NCBI GenBank assembly: GCA_902388455.1
Contig: CABMPD010000002.1
Span: 186,001-250,000, forward strand
Source of the DNA: an uncultured Alistipes sp.
Lineage (GTDB): Bacteria > Bacteroidota > Bacteroidia > Bacteroidales > UBA932
Length of the DNA stretch: 64,000 nt
Direction: 5' to 3'
The notes under the pieces are model-generated. The model saw only the letters and a program-made list of their open reading frames with translations. It made no database searches and had not been told where the DNA came from. Of this stretch, positions 26,904 to 36,594 are shown piece by piece (positions within the stretch are counted from its first letter, which is position 1; the number at the start of each line of letters is the position of its first letter). Position numbers and translations under genes: made by a program.

Positions 26904-29264
26904 TCATTTAATTCGTCGGGAAAGGCCGCCGGCGGAGCGGTCCTCGGCCTGACGGACGTATTTGCGGCCGAAGCTCTGGCGCCAGGAGAGGGTTACGAGG
27001 CCGGACCAGGTCTGCCAGTCGCGGCGGTAGGTGTAGGCCGCGGTGGAGAAATGCTGCGGGCCGAAAGTGCCGAGCAGGTCGGTGGCCTCGAGGCTCAGCG
27101 TGCCTCCGAAGTCGAACTGCTTGGAGATGGAGAGATTCAGATAATGCCTCTCAGGCACTTTCCAGGTCAGGGAGCGCATGGGGGAGCTATAGTTGTAGGA
27201 GAGGATCATGAGCAGGCCGTGCTGCCGGGAGAGGTTCACAGTGTTGCGCAGGTCTGTCATCCAGTACCAGGTGGAGTAGGACATATCGGTCTCACCGAGA
27301 GCGGCGTCAAGAGTCTCGTAGCCGGCGGAGGCATTCAGGCGGATCTCCCAGATGCCGTTTAGCAGGCGTTTGTTGATATCGGCTGTCAGATGCAGCATGT
27401 TGTGGGTGCCGAAATTCCCTGTGGAGGATTTCATGACGTCGTTTCCGATGTATTCGTCGTAGTCGAAAATGGCATTGCCGGAATTCATCCACATTACGGC
27501 GACGGTGTAGTCGTATAGGAAAGTGTAATTCAGTATCAATTCGTGTGCAAGTGCTGCGCTCAGCTGCGGATTACCGGTGCTGAAGGTATTCTCCGTGGTC
27601 CATATCCTGAACGGGTTGAGGTGGGTGTAGAAAGGCCGGTCGATGTTCATCCGGTAGTCCAGCATGAGGCTGTGTCTCCCCTCGTCGAGATTCAGCATCA
27701 CCGAGGCGGACGGGAACAGATTGAAGTAGTTCTGGCTCACCTCCTCTCCGGTCGCCTCTTGTCTGCCGGAGATGCGGGTGTATTCTCCGCGCAGGCCGGC
27801 CGTGCTCCACAGGACTTCGTTCCACTGTCGGTCGTAGGAGATGTATGCACCGGAAATATGCTCACGGTACATGAAGCGGTTGTTCCAACTCGTGCTGTCG
27901 CTTCTGAAAAAGTCGTTGTCGAGCAGTGTCGAGGTATGTTCCAATCCGCTGTTCAGGGTACTTCCGTCGCTGAAGATATGGCGGTAGACTGCCTTGCCCT
28001 CGGCAGCCCGGAAGTCCTGGACTGTCTGCTGAATCCAGCTTTGCGGGGTGGCCCCGGTGATGTCCGTGCCGATGCGGGAGTTGTCGTAGTAGGCAGAATA
28101 GTTTGCGCTTATGTCGAGGCTGCTGCCCCGTCCGTCCGTTTTCAGGTTGTAGTACAGCTCAGCGCCTATACCCGGCTTTACCACAGGGTTGCCGGTCCTG
28201 GAAGAAACGAGGGAACTCTGCGTCAGAATGCCGTCGCGGAGATAGTCAGTGACTGTCTCATCGCGGATGTCAGTCCAGTCACCGTCCATGGCGAGGGAGG
28301 CTCCTATCGTGTTTTTCGGATTGATGTCGTATGTCAGGTTCAGGTTGCCGTGCAGCATGTACATGTCACTTTTCTTCTGTGACCGGTATTCGATATCCTT
28401 GTCTGTGTCGAAATAGCTGTAATGCTCAGTCTGGTCGATACGGCTGCCGTTGTTGATGAATCCGAGATTACCCGACACTGCCAGTCTATCCCCTGCCCAG
28501 CTGAGCCCCACGGCTGCTTCCGGGGAGACTTTCCGCGCATAGTACGTGCCTCTCAGGCTGGCGCTTCCCTCCAGTCCCTGTCCCGGTTCCTTCCTGTACA
28601 CCACGTTGATGACCGCCCCGGAGGCCGAGGCCTTGTAGGCGGCCCCCGGAGAGGTTATCACTTCGATTTTCTCAATCTTCTCTGCCGGAGTGTTGCGCAG
28701 GATATCCATCGCTGCCTCCTGGCTCATGACCGGCTTGCGGCCGTCTACCCAGATTTCAGCCTTTTTGTTTCCTAAGACTGTCACCGCCTCCCGGCTTACG
28801 GTCACGAGCGGGGCATAGCCGAGCATGGAGAATGCATCGGAGGCCGAGGCTATTTCAGCCGGCGGGGAATAGACCAGCTTGCCGGGACGTCGGCTGACCG
28901 TGCCCCTGTCGGCTGTTACGGTCACCTGCGCCAGAGTCTCGGAGGACTGCTCCAGGGTCACGACGAGATTGGACTTGGGGGGAGTGACGGTGAGTCTGAC
29001 CTTTTCATATCCCATGCAGGACACCTCGACGATGAGCCGCTCTGCCGGACTGGTTCTCATTTCGAAGGCGAAGCAGCCGGAGGTATCTACGTAGGTAAAA
29101 TTGAGCACGGAACTGTCTTCCGGGGAAATAAGGACGGCCAGTGCGGCGGGGACGGGCCGCCCCTGTCTGTCTATCACCCGCCCTTTGACGGACAATGGCC
29201 CGGCAGCTTGGGCGGTAAGCGCGGCCAGGAACAGGAGTGAAAGGATCAGTGCGGATTTTTTCAT
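26904..29264 (-). CDS. Outer-membrane beta-barrel receptor-like protein (TonB-receptor-like, carboxypeptidase-regulatory domain)
   Basis: 786 aa from the ATG at 29264 (MKKSALILSLLFLAALTAQA signal). Residues about 25-110 form a CarboxypepD-regulatory-like domain (VKGRVIDRQGRPVPAALAVL), followed by a plug-like region (NTPAEKIEKIEVITSPGAAY) and a long barrel of amphipathic strands. This is the outer-membrane beta-barrel protein 3 family of Bacteroidota, related to TonB-dependent receptors. No SusD partner or regulator lies beside it, so the substrate is unknown. The promoter TATCTTTG lies at 29289-29296. Confidence 0.85.
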   Translation of the reverse strand: MKKSALILSLLFLAALTAQAAGPLSVKGRVIDRQGRPVPAALAVLISPEDSSVLNFTYVDTSGCFAFEMRTSPAERLIVEVSCMGYEKVRLTVTPPKSNLVVTLEQSSETLAQVTVTADRGTVSRRPGKLVYSPPAEIASASDAFSMLGYAPLVTVSREAVTVLGNKKAEIWVDGRKPVMSQEAAMDILRNTPAEKIEKIEVITSPGAAYKASASGAVINVVYRKEPGQGLEGSASLRGTYYARKVSPEAAVGLSWAGDRLAVSGNLGFINNGSRIDQTEHYSYFDTDKDIEYRSQKKSDMYMLHGNLNLTYDINPKNTIGASLAMDGDWTDIRDETVTDYLRDGILTQSSLVSSRTGNPVVKPGIGAELYYNLKTDGRGSSLDISANYSAYYDNSRIGTDITGATPQSWIQQTVQDFRAAEGKAVYRHIFSDGSTLNSGLEHTSTLLDNDFFRSDSTSWNNRFMYREHISGAYISYDRQWNEVLWSTAGLRGEYTRISGRQEATGEEVSQNYFNLFPSASVMLNLDEGRHSLMLDYRMNIDRPFYTHLNPFRIWTTENTFSTGNPQLSAALAHELILNYTFLYDYTVAVMWMNSGNAIFDYDEYIGNDVMKSSTGNFGTHNMLHLTADINKRLLNGIWEIRLNASAGYETLDAALGETDMSYSTWYWMTDLRNTVNLSRQHGLLMILSYNYSSPMRSLTWKVPERHYLNLSISKQFDFGGTLSLEATDLLGTFGPQHFSTAAYTYRRDWQTWSGLVTLSWRQSFGRKYVRQAEDRSAGGLSRRIK

Positions 29265-29288
29265 AACGGGTCGGGTTTGATGTTTCCG

Positions 29289-29296
29289 CAAAGATA
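29289..29296 (-). promoter_or_regulatory. -7 promoter box (TATCTTTG)
   Basis: TAnnTTTG match on the minus strand, 24 bases before the ATG at 29264. It excludes the longer frame starting at 29309. Confidence 0.6.
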
Positions 29297-29382
29297 GGGG
29301 GGCGCACACCCGGTGTCAAGGAAGAAAGAGTTGCGCTGTATATGGACTAATATCGTGAAAATGCGGCGATTAGGAAAGTGTA

Positions 29383-29474
29383 AAAACTTTCAGGTGCAGA
29401 TTCTCAGCATCGTGGAGAGGTGTGGGGTGAAAGTTTTGTCTGGACGTAAAATACTGGAAAACCAGTTATTTACG
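29383..29474. repeat. Two nested hairpins after the ispE-linked regulator
   Basis: AAAACTTTCA (29383-29392) and TGAAAGTTTT (29428-29437) are perfect inverted copies. Next to them CGTAAAATACTGG (29445-29457) and CCAGTTATTTACG (29462-29474) form a second stem with two mismatches that includes the regulator's stop codon. There is no T run, so it is not a standard terminator. Confidence 0.5.
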
Positions 29475-30614
29475 ATTCCAGTTGTAAAGTCTGTCGCGCA
29501 GGTATATCGAAAGTCTATCCCTGGTGTTCATCTTCTTGGCGAGCCGCGTCTTGCGGATGTTGAGCCGGTTGAGGTCGGTGTTGAGAATGACGCAGGCGGC
29601 ACTTGAGGAGATTCCGCATATCATCAGGGATATCAGGAACTTGTCATCATCGGCCAGCCAGGGGAACTCATCGGTGAGACTCTGCATGAAGCCGGGATAG
29701 GAGGCCTCGACCAGCAGCCCTATGCGGTCAAATGCCTTTCCGCCGCTCAGCCCGTTTCCGAGGGTTTCCTTCACTCTCTTAGCCAGGGTCTCAGGATGCG
29801 TGGAAGATTCGTAGTAGATGTTTGCCAGCTCACCGGTGATTTTGAGCAGTTCCCCGGTAAACCCGATCAGTTCCTCACTTCCGCCCTGCCTTTGCTGCAG
29901 CATCACTGCCAGGGCCTTCCTGGCCCTTTCCTCCTGCCGCTGCCGCTCCTTCATTTTCCGCATTCCCCCTTCCAGTTCCCGGATTTCATCCTTCTGCCTG
30001 ACCGATTCCTTTTCCATGTCCCTTGAAATCCAGGCGTGCAGGGATGTCCTGGCCCTTTGCTTCCTGAGTCTGCTGTAAAGAGTTATGCACGCAGCGGCCA
30101 GGGCCAGCACCACCGCAGAAAGCAGGATTACGGCGAGAGCACATCCCGTGAGAGAATCCTGCCCTTGCCCATCGGCTTCAGTTTCAGCCTCATGCAGGGC
30201 ATGGCTCATACTCTGTACCTGCCTGTGCAGTTCTTCGAACTGGATGCTGTCCGTGATATGCTCCAGCCGGCTCAAGCTCCTGTAGGCTCTCTTCCAGTCC
30301 TGTCCTGCCACAGCCGTTTCATGGCTGAGTACGTAGAATACGATGCTGTCCTCCGTTCCGCCGATGCGCATATTGTCCAGAAACAGCTCCACCGAATCAG
30401 CCCATCCGTCGAGCACGGGCCTCCTGCCCTCCGAAGCCAGCGAGTCTACGGCCTTTTTGATAACCCTGTTGTATTCTCTTTCCGTAAGCAGTTGACCGCC
30501 ATTGAAATCCACGGACACACCCTTCCCCTCCTGCCCGCAGCATGGCATACTGCTCAGCAACAAAGCCGCAACGGTCAGTGCGGGAAGAAGAATGATTGTC
30601 CGGATTATTCTCAT
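29466..30614 (-). CDS. Membrane-anchored regulator with coiled coil and HTH-like C-terminus
   Basis: 382 aa from MRIIRTIILLPALTV at 30614, with signal-like N-terminus. A periplasmic helical region of about 150 residues precedes a membrane helix (CALAVILLSAVVLALAAACI), a long coiled coil (KDEIRELEGGMRKMKERQRQ), and a C-terminal domain with FLISLMICGISSSAACVIL and NIRKTRLAKKMNTRDRLSI resembling an HTH. The layout parallels the TPR regulator at 1971-3707 without clear TPRs. It begins two bases after the ispE stop and is probably co-transcribed with it. Target unknown. Confidence 0.65.
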   Translation of the reverse strand: MRIIRTIILLPALTVAALLLSSMPCCGQEGKGVSVDFNGGQLLTEREYNRVIKKAVDSLASEGRRPVLDGWADSVELFLDNMRIGGTEDSIVFYVLSHETAVAGQDWKRAYRSLSRLEHITDSIQFEELHRQVQSMSHALHEAETEADGQGQDSLTGCALAVILLSAVVLALAAACITLYSRLRKQRARTSLHAWISRDMEKESVRQKDEIRELEGGMRKMKERQRQEERARKALAVMLQQRQGGSEELIGFTGELLKITGELANIYYESSTHPETLAKRVKETLGNGLSGGKAFDRIGLLVEASYPGFMQSLTDEFPWLADDDKFLISLMICGISSSAACVILNTDLNRLNIRKTRLAKKMNTRDRLSIYLRDRLYNWNRK

Positions 30615-30616
30615 GG

Positions 30617-31411
30617 TCAGGATTTCTTGAAAATGCCGTAGACTGCGGAGCCGCTGCCGCTCATGGAGGCATAGACGGCGCCTTCGTCGTAGAGGGACTG
30701 CTTGAGGCGGGCGAGGGCGGGGTATCTGGCGAAGACGGGGCCTTCGAAGTCGTTGAGGATACGGTCCTTCCATTCTTCGACCGGGAGGGTGTCCAGGAGG
30801 TCGCTCAGGCCGCGGCCCGAAGGGTCGGGGGTGAGGGAGGCGTAGGCCTCGGCGGTGGAGACATGGATGCCGGGGGCAATGACCTTGATGCGGTATTGTT
30901 CCTGAAGCTGCGTGACGGCTGTAGAGGTGCAGGGGGTGAGGACCTCCCCGCGGCCGCTGCCGTACATGGGCCGGCTGTAGATGAAGAAGGGGCAGTCGCT
31001 GCCGAGGCGGGCGGCATATTCAGCTAGACGCCCGTCGCTCAGGCCGAGGTGGAAGAGCTCATTGAGTCCCCTGAGGGTCCAGGCCGCGTCGGAGGAGCCT
31101 CCGCCCATGCCGGCGCCGACAGGGATGTTCTTGCAGAGGTAGATGCCTACCGGAGGCAGGTCAAACTCACGCTGCAGCAGGCGGTAAGCCTTGACGCACA
31201 GCTCTTTCTCGATGTCTCCGTCGGGCAGTTCGAAGGGTGTCCCATAATAATTCATCGAGACGGAGTCCGCCTCGATGATTTCCAGGATGTCCTCCCGCCA
31301 GTTGTCCACCGGGAAGAAGAGTGTCTCTATGTCGTGGTAGCCGTCGCTTCTGCGGGCGGTGACCCTCAGGCCGATGTTTATCTTCGGCCGAGGGTAGAGG
31401 ACGATATTCAT
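30617..31411 (-). CDS. ispE: 4-(cytidine 5'-diphospho)-2-C-methyl-D-erythritol kinase
   Basis: 264 aa. A GHMP kinase of the MEP isoprenoid pathway that phosphorylates CDP-ME. Visible are the N-terminal PRPKINIGLRVTARRSDGYHD, the ATP loop PVGAGMGGGSSDAAWTLRGL (about residues 95-114), and the C-terminal SMSGSGSAVYG glycine loop. It lies four bases downstream of the ribonucleotide reductase gene and two before the membrane regulator, all leftward. Confidence 0.95.
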   Translation of the reverse strand: MNIVLYPRPKINIGLRVTARRSDGYHDIETLFFPVDNWREDILEIIEADSVSMNYYGTPFELPDGDIEKELCVKAYRLLQREFDLPPVGIYLCKNIPVGAGMGGGSSDAAWTLRGLNELFHLGLSDGRLAEYAARLGSDCPFFIYSRPMYGSGRGEVLTPCTSTAVTQLQEQYRIKVIAPGIHVSTAEAYASLTPDPSGRGLSDLLDTLPVEEWKDRILNDFEGPVFARYPALARLKQSLYDEGAVYASMSGSGSAVYGIFKKS

Positions 31412-31415
31412 GGCA

Positions 31416-33926
31416 TCAACCGCATTTGCCGTGGCCGCAGTCCTGGCAGATCAGGCAGCCCTCCTGGTAGATGAGGTTGGTCGAGCCGCACTTTTCGCAT
31501 TTCTGACCGGACTCGTCCTTGGTGCCGTCGGGGATGTACTGCTTCAGGGCGCGCTCTACGCCGTTCTTCCAGGTGTTGATGCTCTCGTCGTCGAGGTTGA
31601 GACCCTTGACGAGGTTGAGGATGTCCACGATGGGCATACCGTTGCGGATAACGCCCGAGATGAGCTTGGCGTAGTTCCAGAACTCCTGGCGGAACATGTG
31701 GGAGATACCTCCGAGGACTCCGGGATAGCCGTAGCGGTCGGTGTAGTGGAAGTCGTAGCGGCTGGAGCCGTCCTCGAATTTCTCCTTGACGATGCGGCCG
31801 GTGGTGATGGCCGTGGGCAGGTTGCGGGAGTCGTCCACCATACCGGTGAAGATCTCGTAGGGCTGGCCGTTCTGCTTGCCTACGAAGGCAATCCACTGCT
31901 CGTTGCCGTTCTTGAAGCGGATGACGTCGGCCTCGAGGGACTTGGGTCTCTTCTTGGGCTTGATGACTCCGGCGCCGTCCTTGGCCGATACGAGCACTCC
32001 GGTGCGGGAGCCGTCACGGTAGACTGTCACGCCCTTGCAGCCGGACTCCCAGGCGGTGCGGTAGACTTCGGCGACCATGTCCTCCTTGATGTCGTGGGGG
32101 AGGTTGACGGTTACGCTGATGGAGTGGTCCACCCATTTCTGCATGCGGCCCTGCATCTTCACTTTGGCTACCCAGTCTATGTCGTTGGAAGTGGCCTTGT
32201 TGTAGGGCGACTTTTTGACGAGTGCCTGTATCTCCTCCTCGCTCATCTGCTTTACCTGCTCGACATCGTAGCCGTTGACAGCGCACCAGGTGAGGAAGTG
32301 GTGGTGGAAGACGTAGTACTCCTCGAAGCAGTCTCCGTTCTCGTCCTTGAAGGCTATGACGGCGTTGAGGTCGTTGGGGTTGACCTTGCGGCGTCTCTTG
32401 TAGAAGGGCAGGAAGACGGGCTCGATGCCGGAGGTGGTCTGGGTCATCAGGGATGTGGTTCCGGTCGGGGCAATGGTAAGCATGGATATGTTGCGGCGGC
32501 CGTAGCGGACCATATTGTCGTAGAGCTCCTCGTCCTCATTGCGGATGCGGGCGATCATCGGGTTGTTCTCCTCGCGCTTGGCGTCGAAGATGGGGAAGGC
32601 GCCCCTCTCCTTGGCCATGTTGACCGAGGATGCGTAGGCTGCGAGGGCCAGGGTCTTCTGCACCTTGACGGCGAAATCGATGGAGGCGTCCGAGCCGTAG
32701 GTCAGGCCGAGGGCAGCGAGCATATCGCCCTCTCCGGTGATACCGAGGCCGGTACGGCGTCCTCCGAGGGACTTCTCGCGTATCTTGATCCAAAGCTCGT
32801 ACTCAGTGCGCTTAACATCGTCGTCCTCAGGATCCTGCCGTATCTTATCGAGAATAGCCTCTATCTTCTCCATCTCGAGGTCGATGAGGTCGTCCATCAG
32901 CCTCATTGCCTTGGTTACGTGCTGCTTGAAGAGGTCGAAGTCGAACTCTGCCTGAGGTGTGAACGGATTGTTGACGTAGGAATAGAGGTTTACGGCTATC
33001 AACCTGCAGGAATCGTACGGGCAGAGGGGAATCTCGCCGCAGGGGTTGGTGCTTATGGTCTTGTAGCCCAGGTCAGCGTAGCAGTCGGGAATGGACTCGC
33101 GGATGACGGTGTCCCAGAAGAGGACTCCGGGCTCGGCGGACTGCCATGCGTTGTGGATGATCTTCTTCCACAGGGCGGAGGCGTCGATCTCCTTGGAGAA
33201 CTTGGGGTGGTCGGAGTCGATGGGGTACTTCTGGACGTAGGGCTTGCCGCTCAGGGCGCAGCGCATGAACTCGTCGTCGATCCTTACGGAGACGTTGGCT
33301 CCGGTCACCTTGCCCTTCTCGAGCTTGGCGTCGATGAAGTTCTCTGCGTCGGGATGCTTTATGGAGATGGTCAGCATCAGGGCTCCGCGGCGTCCGTCCT
33401 GGGCCACCTCACGGGTGGAGTTGGAATAGCGCTCCATGAAGGGCACCACGCCGGTGGAGGTGAGGGCGCTGTTGAGCACCGGGCTGCCGGTGGGGCGGAT
33501 GTGGGAAAGGTCGTGGCCCACTCCTCCGCGGCGCTTCATCAGCTGCACCTGTTCCTCGTCTATCTTCATGATGCCGCCGTAGGAGTCGGCCTCATGCTTG
33601 TTGCCGATGACGAAGCAGTTGGACAGGGAGGCTATCTGGTAGTTGTTGCCGATGCCCGCCATCGGGCCTCCCTGAGGGATGATGTACTTGAAATCCCGGA
33701 GCAGCTCGTGAATCTCTGCTGCCGTCATAGGGTTAGGGTACTGCTGTTCAATCCTGGCAAACTCGTTCGCCAGGCGCCAGTGCATCTGGTCCGGTGAGGT
33801 CTCGTACAGGTTGCCGAAGGAGTCCTTCATGGCGTACTTGTTGATCCAGACCGAGGCAGCGAGCTCATCGCCGCGGAAATACTCTCTGCTTTCCCGCAGT
33901 GCTTCGTCGTAAGTCTTGTTATCCAT
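31416..33926 (-). CDS. nrdJ: Adenosylcobalamin-dependent (class II) ribonucleotide reductase
   Basis: 836 aa from MDNKTYDEALRESREYF. It reduces ribonucleotides to deoxyribonucleotides using B12. The barrel is recognisable from LSNCFVIGNKHEADSYGGIM, from the catalytic-loop motif TNPCGEIPLCPYDSC, and from MLTIAPTGTTSLM. The C-terminus is a Cys-rich tail, CEKCGSTNLIYQEGCLICQDC, typical of the long NrdJ form. No B12 riboswitch is seen upstream, but the genome has a riboswitch-controlled B12 uptake operon 15 kb away. Upstream is the same CTAACTTGCAG element as before the DUF1648 gene. Confidence 0.95.
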   Translation of the reverse strand: MDNKTYDEALRESREYFRGDELAASVWINKYAMKDSFGNLYETSPDQMHWRLANEFARIEQQYPNPMTAAEIHELLRDFKYIIPQGGPMAGIGNNYQIASLSNCFVIGNKHEADSYGGIMKIDEEQVQLMKRRGGVGHDLSHIRPTGSPVLNSALTSTGVVPFMERYSNSTREVAQDGRRGALMLTISIKHPDAENFIDAKLEKGKVTGANVSVRIDDEFMRCALSGKPYVQKYPIDSDHPKFSKEIDASALWKKIIHNAWQSAEPGVLFWDTVIRESIPDCYADLGYKTISTNPCGEIPLCPYDSCRLIAVNLYSYVNNPFTPQAEFDFDLFKQHVTKAMRLMDDLIDLEMEKIEAILDKIRQDPEDDDVKRTEYELWIKIREKSLGGRRTGLGITGEGDMLAALGLTYGSDASIDFAVKVQKTLALAAYASSVNMAKERGAFPIFDAKREENNPMIARIRNEDEELYDNMVRYGRRNISMLTIAPTGTTSLMTQTTSGIEPVFLPFYKRRRKVNPNDLNAVIAFKDENGDCFEEYYVFHHHFLTWCAVNGYDVEQVKQMSEEEIQALVKKSPYNKATSNDIDWVAKVKMQGRMQKWVDHSISVTVNLPHDIKEDMVAEVYRTAWESGCKGVTVYRDGSRTGVLVSAKDGAGVIKPKKRPKSLEADVIRFKNGNEQWIAFVGKQNGQPYEIFTGMVDDSRNLPTAITTGRIVKEKFEDGSSRYDFHYTDRYGYPGVLGGISHMFRQEFWNYAKLISGVIRNGMPIVDILNLVKGLNLDDESINTWKNGVERALKQYIPDGTKDESGQKCEKCGSTNLIYQEGCLICQDCGHGKCG

Positions 33927-34023
33927 GCTGTTACGTATTAGTTTTCTAACGAAAATGGTCTGCAAGTTAGGACTAATTACGTCAGCGGCAAAGCGGGAAT
34001 GGGTGAAGTTATCAACGGAGTTT

Positions 34024-35031
34024 TTAACAACAGTTGCGGCAGCAGCTCTTGCAGTCTGTGAATTCGCCTCTTAGCCTCCTCTCGGTCAGGGAGGCCATCC
34101 GCTCTTTCAGCTCCGGGGAACTGATCTTGTCCAGGACGGCGTAGGCAAATGCCAGCTGCTGAAGGACCCGGGCCTCTTTCAAGGGTATGCCGCGGGAGCG
34201 CATGTAGAAGAGCTCGTCCTCGTTGAGGCGGCCGTTTGTGGCTCCATGCGAGCATTTTACGTCATCGGCGTAAATCTCCAGCTGGGGCTGGGCAAATGCG
34301 CGGGCATCGCGGCTGAGCAGGAGGTTGTGGCATTCCTGGTAGGCTTCGGTCTTCTGGGCGTCAGGGAAGACATGGATCAGGCCGGAGAAATATGCGGAGG
34401 CGCTGTCATCGAGGATGCCCTTGAACAGCTCCCGGCTGTGACATTCGGGAACGCGGTGCCGGACCTTGAGGGTGTTGGTCACCTTCTGGGTGCCGTCCAC
34501 CAGGTAGAGGCCGCTGATGTCGCAGGAGGCGTGAGGGGCGTCGAGGCTGACGGTGATGTCATTGTCGATCACTCCGCCGTGGAGGGTGAGGATGACGGCC
34601 TTGAGGGATGCGCCCTCGCCTATGTGGATGTCGAACCGGGTGTTGTGCGTGGCCCGGTTGTGCTCGTTCTGCATGATGACGATGTCGGCCGAGGCCCCGG
34701 CCTCCAGGGTGATGCTGACATTGCCCTCGGTGTGGAAGGGATTCTCTGCAAATGTGTGGGAGCAGAGGATGAGCCGGGCGCTGCTGCCTTCCTCGAAGTG
34801 GAAGGATTCGCTGGTGCTGATGTCCTCCGGATGCTTTTCCGTGCGGATGCTGATGACCTGGAGGGCCTCATCGTATATTTTTCCTCTCTCGAAGCGGATG
34901 TCCAGCGGACGGCCCGTGCCCTGTACCCCGCCGTCGATCATGAAGACCTGGCGGCTGCCCGGAAGGGGAACCTTGCAGCGGAAGCCTCCCTCGATATTGT
35001 GCTCGGGAGCGTAGATGTAGTTCTCTGTCAT
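34024..35031 (-). CDS. sufD: Fe-S assembly scaffold subunit SufD (short form)
   Basis: 335 aa, roughly 100 residues shorter than many SufD proteins; the missing part is the N-terminal helical region. The conserved core is present: IVIMQNEHNRATHNTRFDIH, HRVPECHSRELFKGILDDSA, and the end YMRSRGIPLKEARVLQQLAF. SufD forms the SufBC2D scaffold complex for Fe-S clusters. The C-terminus adds a cysteine cluster (CKSCCRNCC), which is unusual. The gene begins 15 bases after sufC. Confidence 0.9.
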   Translation of the reverse strand: MTENYIYAPEHNIEGGFRCKVPLPGSRQVFMIDGGVQGTGRPLDIRFERGKIYDEALQVISIRTEKHPEDISTSESFHFEEGSSARLILCSHTFAENPFHTEGNVSITLEAGASADIVIMQNEHNRATHNTRFDIHIGEGASLKAVILTLHGGVIDNDITVSLDAPHASCDISGLYLVDGTQKVTNTLKVRHRVPECHSRELFKGILDDSASAYFSGLIHVFPDAQKTEAYQECHNLLLSRDARAFAQPQLEIYADDVKCSHGATNGRLNEDELFYMRSRGIPLKEARVLQQLAFAYAVLDKISSPELKERMASLTERRLRGEFTDCKSCCRNCC

Positions 35032-35046
35032 TGTCCTGCCTCCCCG

Positions 35047-35808
<762 letters not shown>

Positions 35809-35832
35809 AGTCTTTCTGTTTTGTGCGGAGTG

Positions 35833-35840
35833 CAAAAATA
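35833..35840 (-). promoter_or_regulatory. -7 promoter box (TATTTTTG) for sufCD
   Basis: TAnnTTTG match on the minus strand, 24 bases upstream of the sufC ATG, inside the gap between pnuC and sufC. It indicates that sufCD can be transcribed without sufB. Confidence 0.55.
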
Positions 35841-35859
35841 CAATATTTTCCGGATGTTG

Positions 35860-36489
35860 CTATGCCTTTTCACGGTAAAGACGCCACCAGTTGATGATGG
35901 AGGCCGCACCGTTTATCAGGTAGAGGGCGCAGACTATCGGCATGAATACGTGCCCGACGGATATGTGCAGGATGATCTGGGTGATGTTCACTGCCAACCA
36001 TGCCACCCAGCAGTCCCATTTCTTGAGGGCCGAGAGGAACTGGGCGACGAGGATGAGGGCGGTCACGCAGGCGTCCAGGTAGGGCACGGGATCGTGTGTG
36101 AGGGTCTCGAGGAGCCAGCCCCAGAGCCAGCCGAGTGCGAATATTGCCGCCACGGACACTGCCCTCTGCGGCCAGGACAGCATGGAGACCTTCAGGGACC
36201 TGCCGTCTTTCTCACTCACCTCCTCCGGCTTAGGATGGGTCCAGCGGTAGTGTCCGAGGATGTTGATGCCCAAGGATATGGGCTGCAGCAGCATGTTGGC
36301 CCACAGGGCTTTGTTCCAGAACATGAGGAAGAGCAGGGCGGAGTACACGTATCCCACCCAGAAATTGTACTTACTGTTGCGTCCTGCTAAGAATACGCAG
36401 GTCAGTCCCGCTATCGACGTGATGAGGTCGATCAGCAGCACCGGAGTGTCTCCGTTGAAAGTGAAGAGGGTATAGTTCAGCCAGTCCAT
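35860..36489 (-). CDS. pnuC: PnuC-family nicotinamide riboside transporter
   Basis: 209 aa with about seven hydrophobic helices. Family features include an N-terminal FLAGRNSKYNFWVGYVYS region with the conserved asparagine and lysine, PISLGINILGHYRW, and the WDCWVAWLAVNITQIILH segment near the end. PnuC proteins pass nicotinamide riboside or similar vitamins by facilitated diffusion; related PnuT/PnuX members carry thiamine or riboflavin, so the ligand is not fixed. It is inserted between hsp20 and sufC and has its own TATTTTTG promoter. Confidence 0.85.
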   Translation of the reverse strand: MDWLNYTLFTFNGDTPVLLIDLITSIAGLTCVFLAGRNSKYNFWVGYVYSALLFLMFWNKALWANMLLQPISLGINILGHYRWTHPKPEEVSEKDGRSLKVSMLSWPQRAVSVAAIFALGWLWGWLLETLTHDPVPYLDACVTALILVAQFLSALKKWDCWVAWLAVNITQIILHISVGHVFMPIVCALYLINGAASIINWWRLYREKA

Positions 36490-36509
36490 GGACGTTATTG
36501 TTAGGGCCG

Positions 36510-36517
36510 CAAAAATA
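36510..36517 (-). promoter_or_regulatory. -7 promoter box (TATTTTTG) for pnuC
   Basis: TAnnTTTG match on the minus strand, 20 bases upstream of the pnuC ATG. Confidence 0.55.
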
Positions 36518-36557
36518 CAAAAAAAGCCGCGCTCCGATGCAGGTCGAAGTGCGGCTT
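36518..36557 (-). terminator. Rho-independent terminator of hsp20
   Basis: On the minus strand, AAGCCGCACT-type and AGCGCGGCTT arms (36524-36533 and 36548-36557) pair over 10 bp with one G-U and run into a string of T. It lies about 40 bases past the hsp20 stop. Confidence 0.85.
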
Positions 36558-36594
36558 CTGGGTTTGTTGCAGCCTTGGACTGAAGGGCCGTCGG

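Noticed and set aside
31410-33797. 795-aa frame on the plus strand opposite nrdJ
   Set aside because: It is a composition shadow of a GC-rich gene: valine/glycine/leucine-rich with no recognisable family, antisense to a clear reductase.
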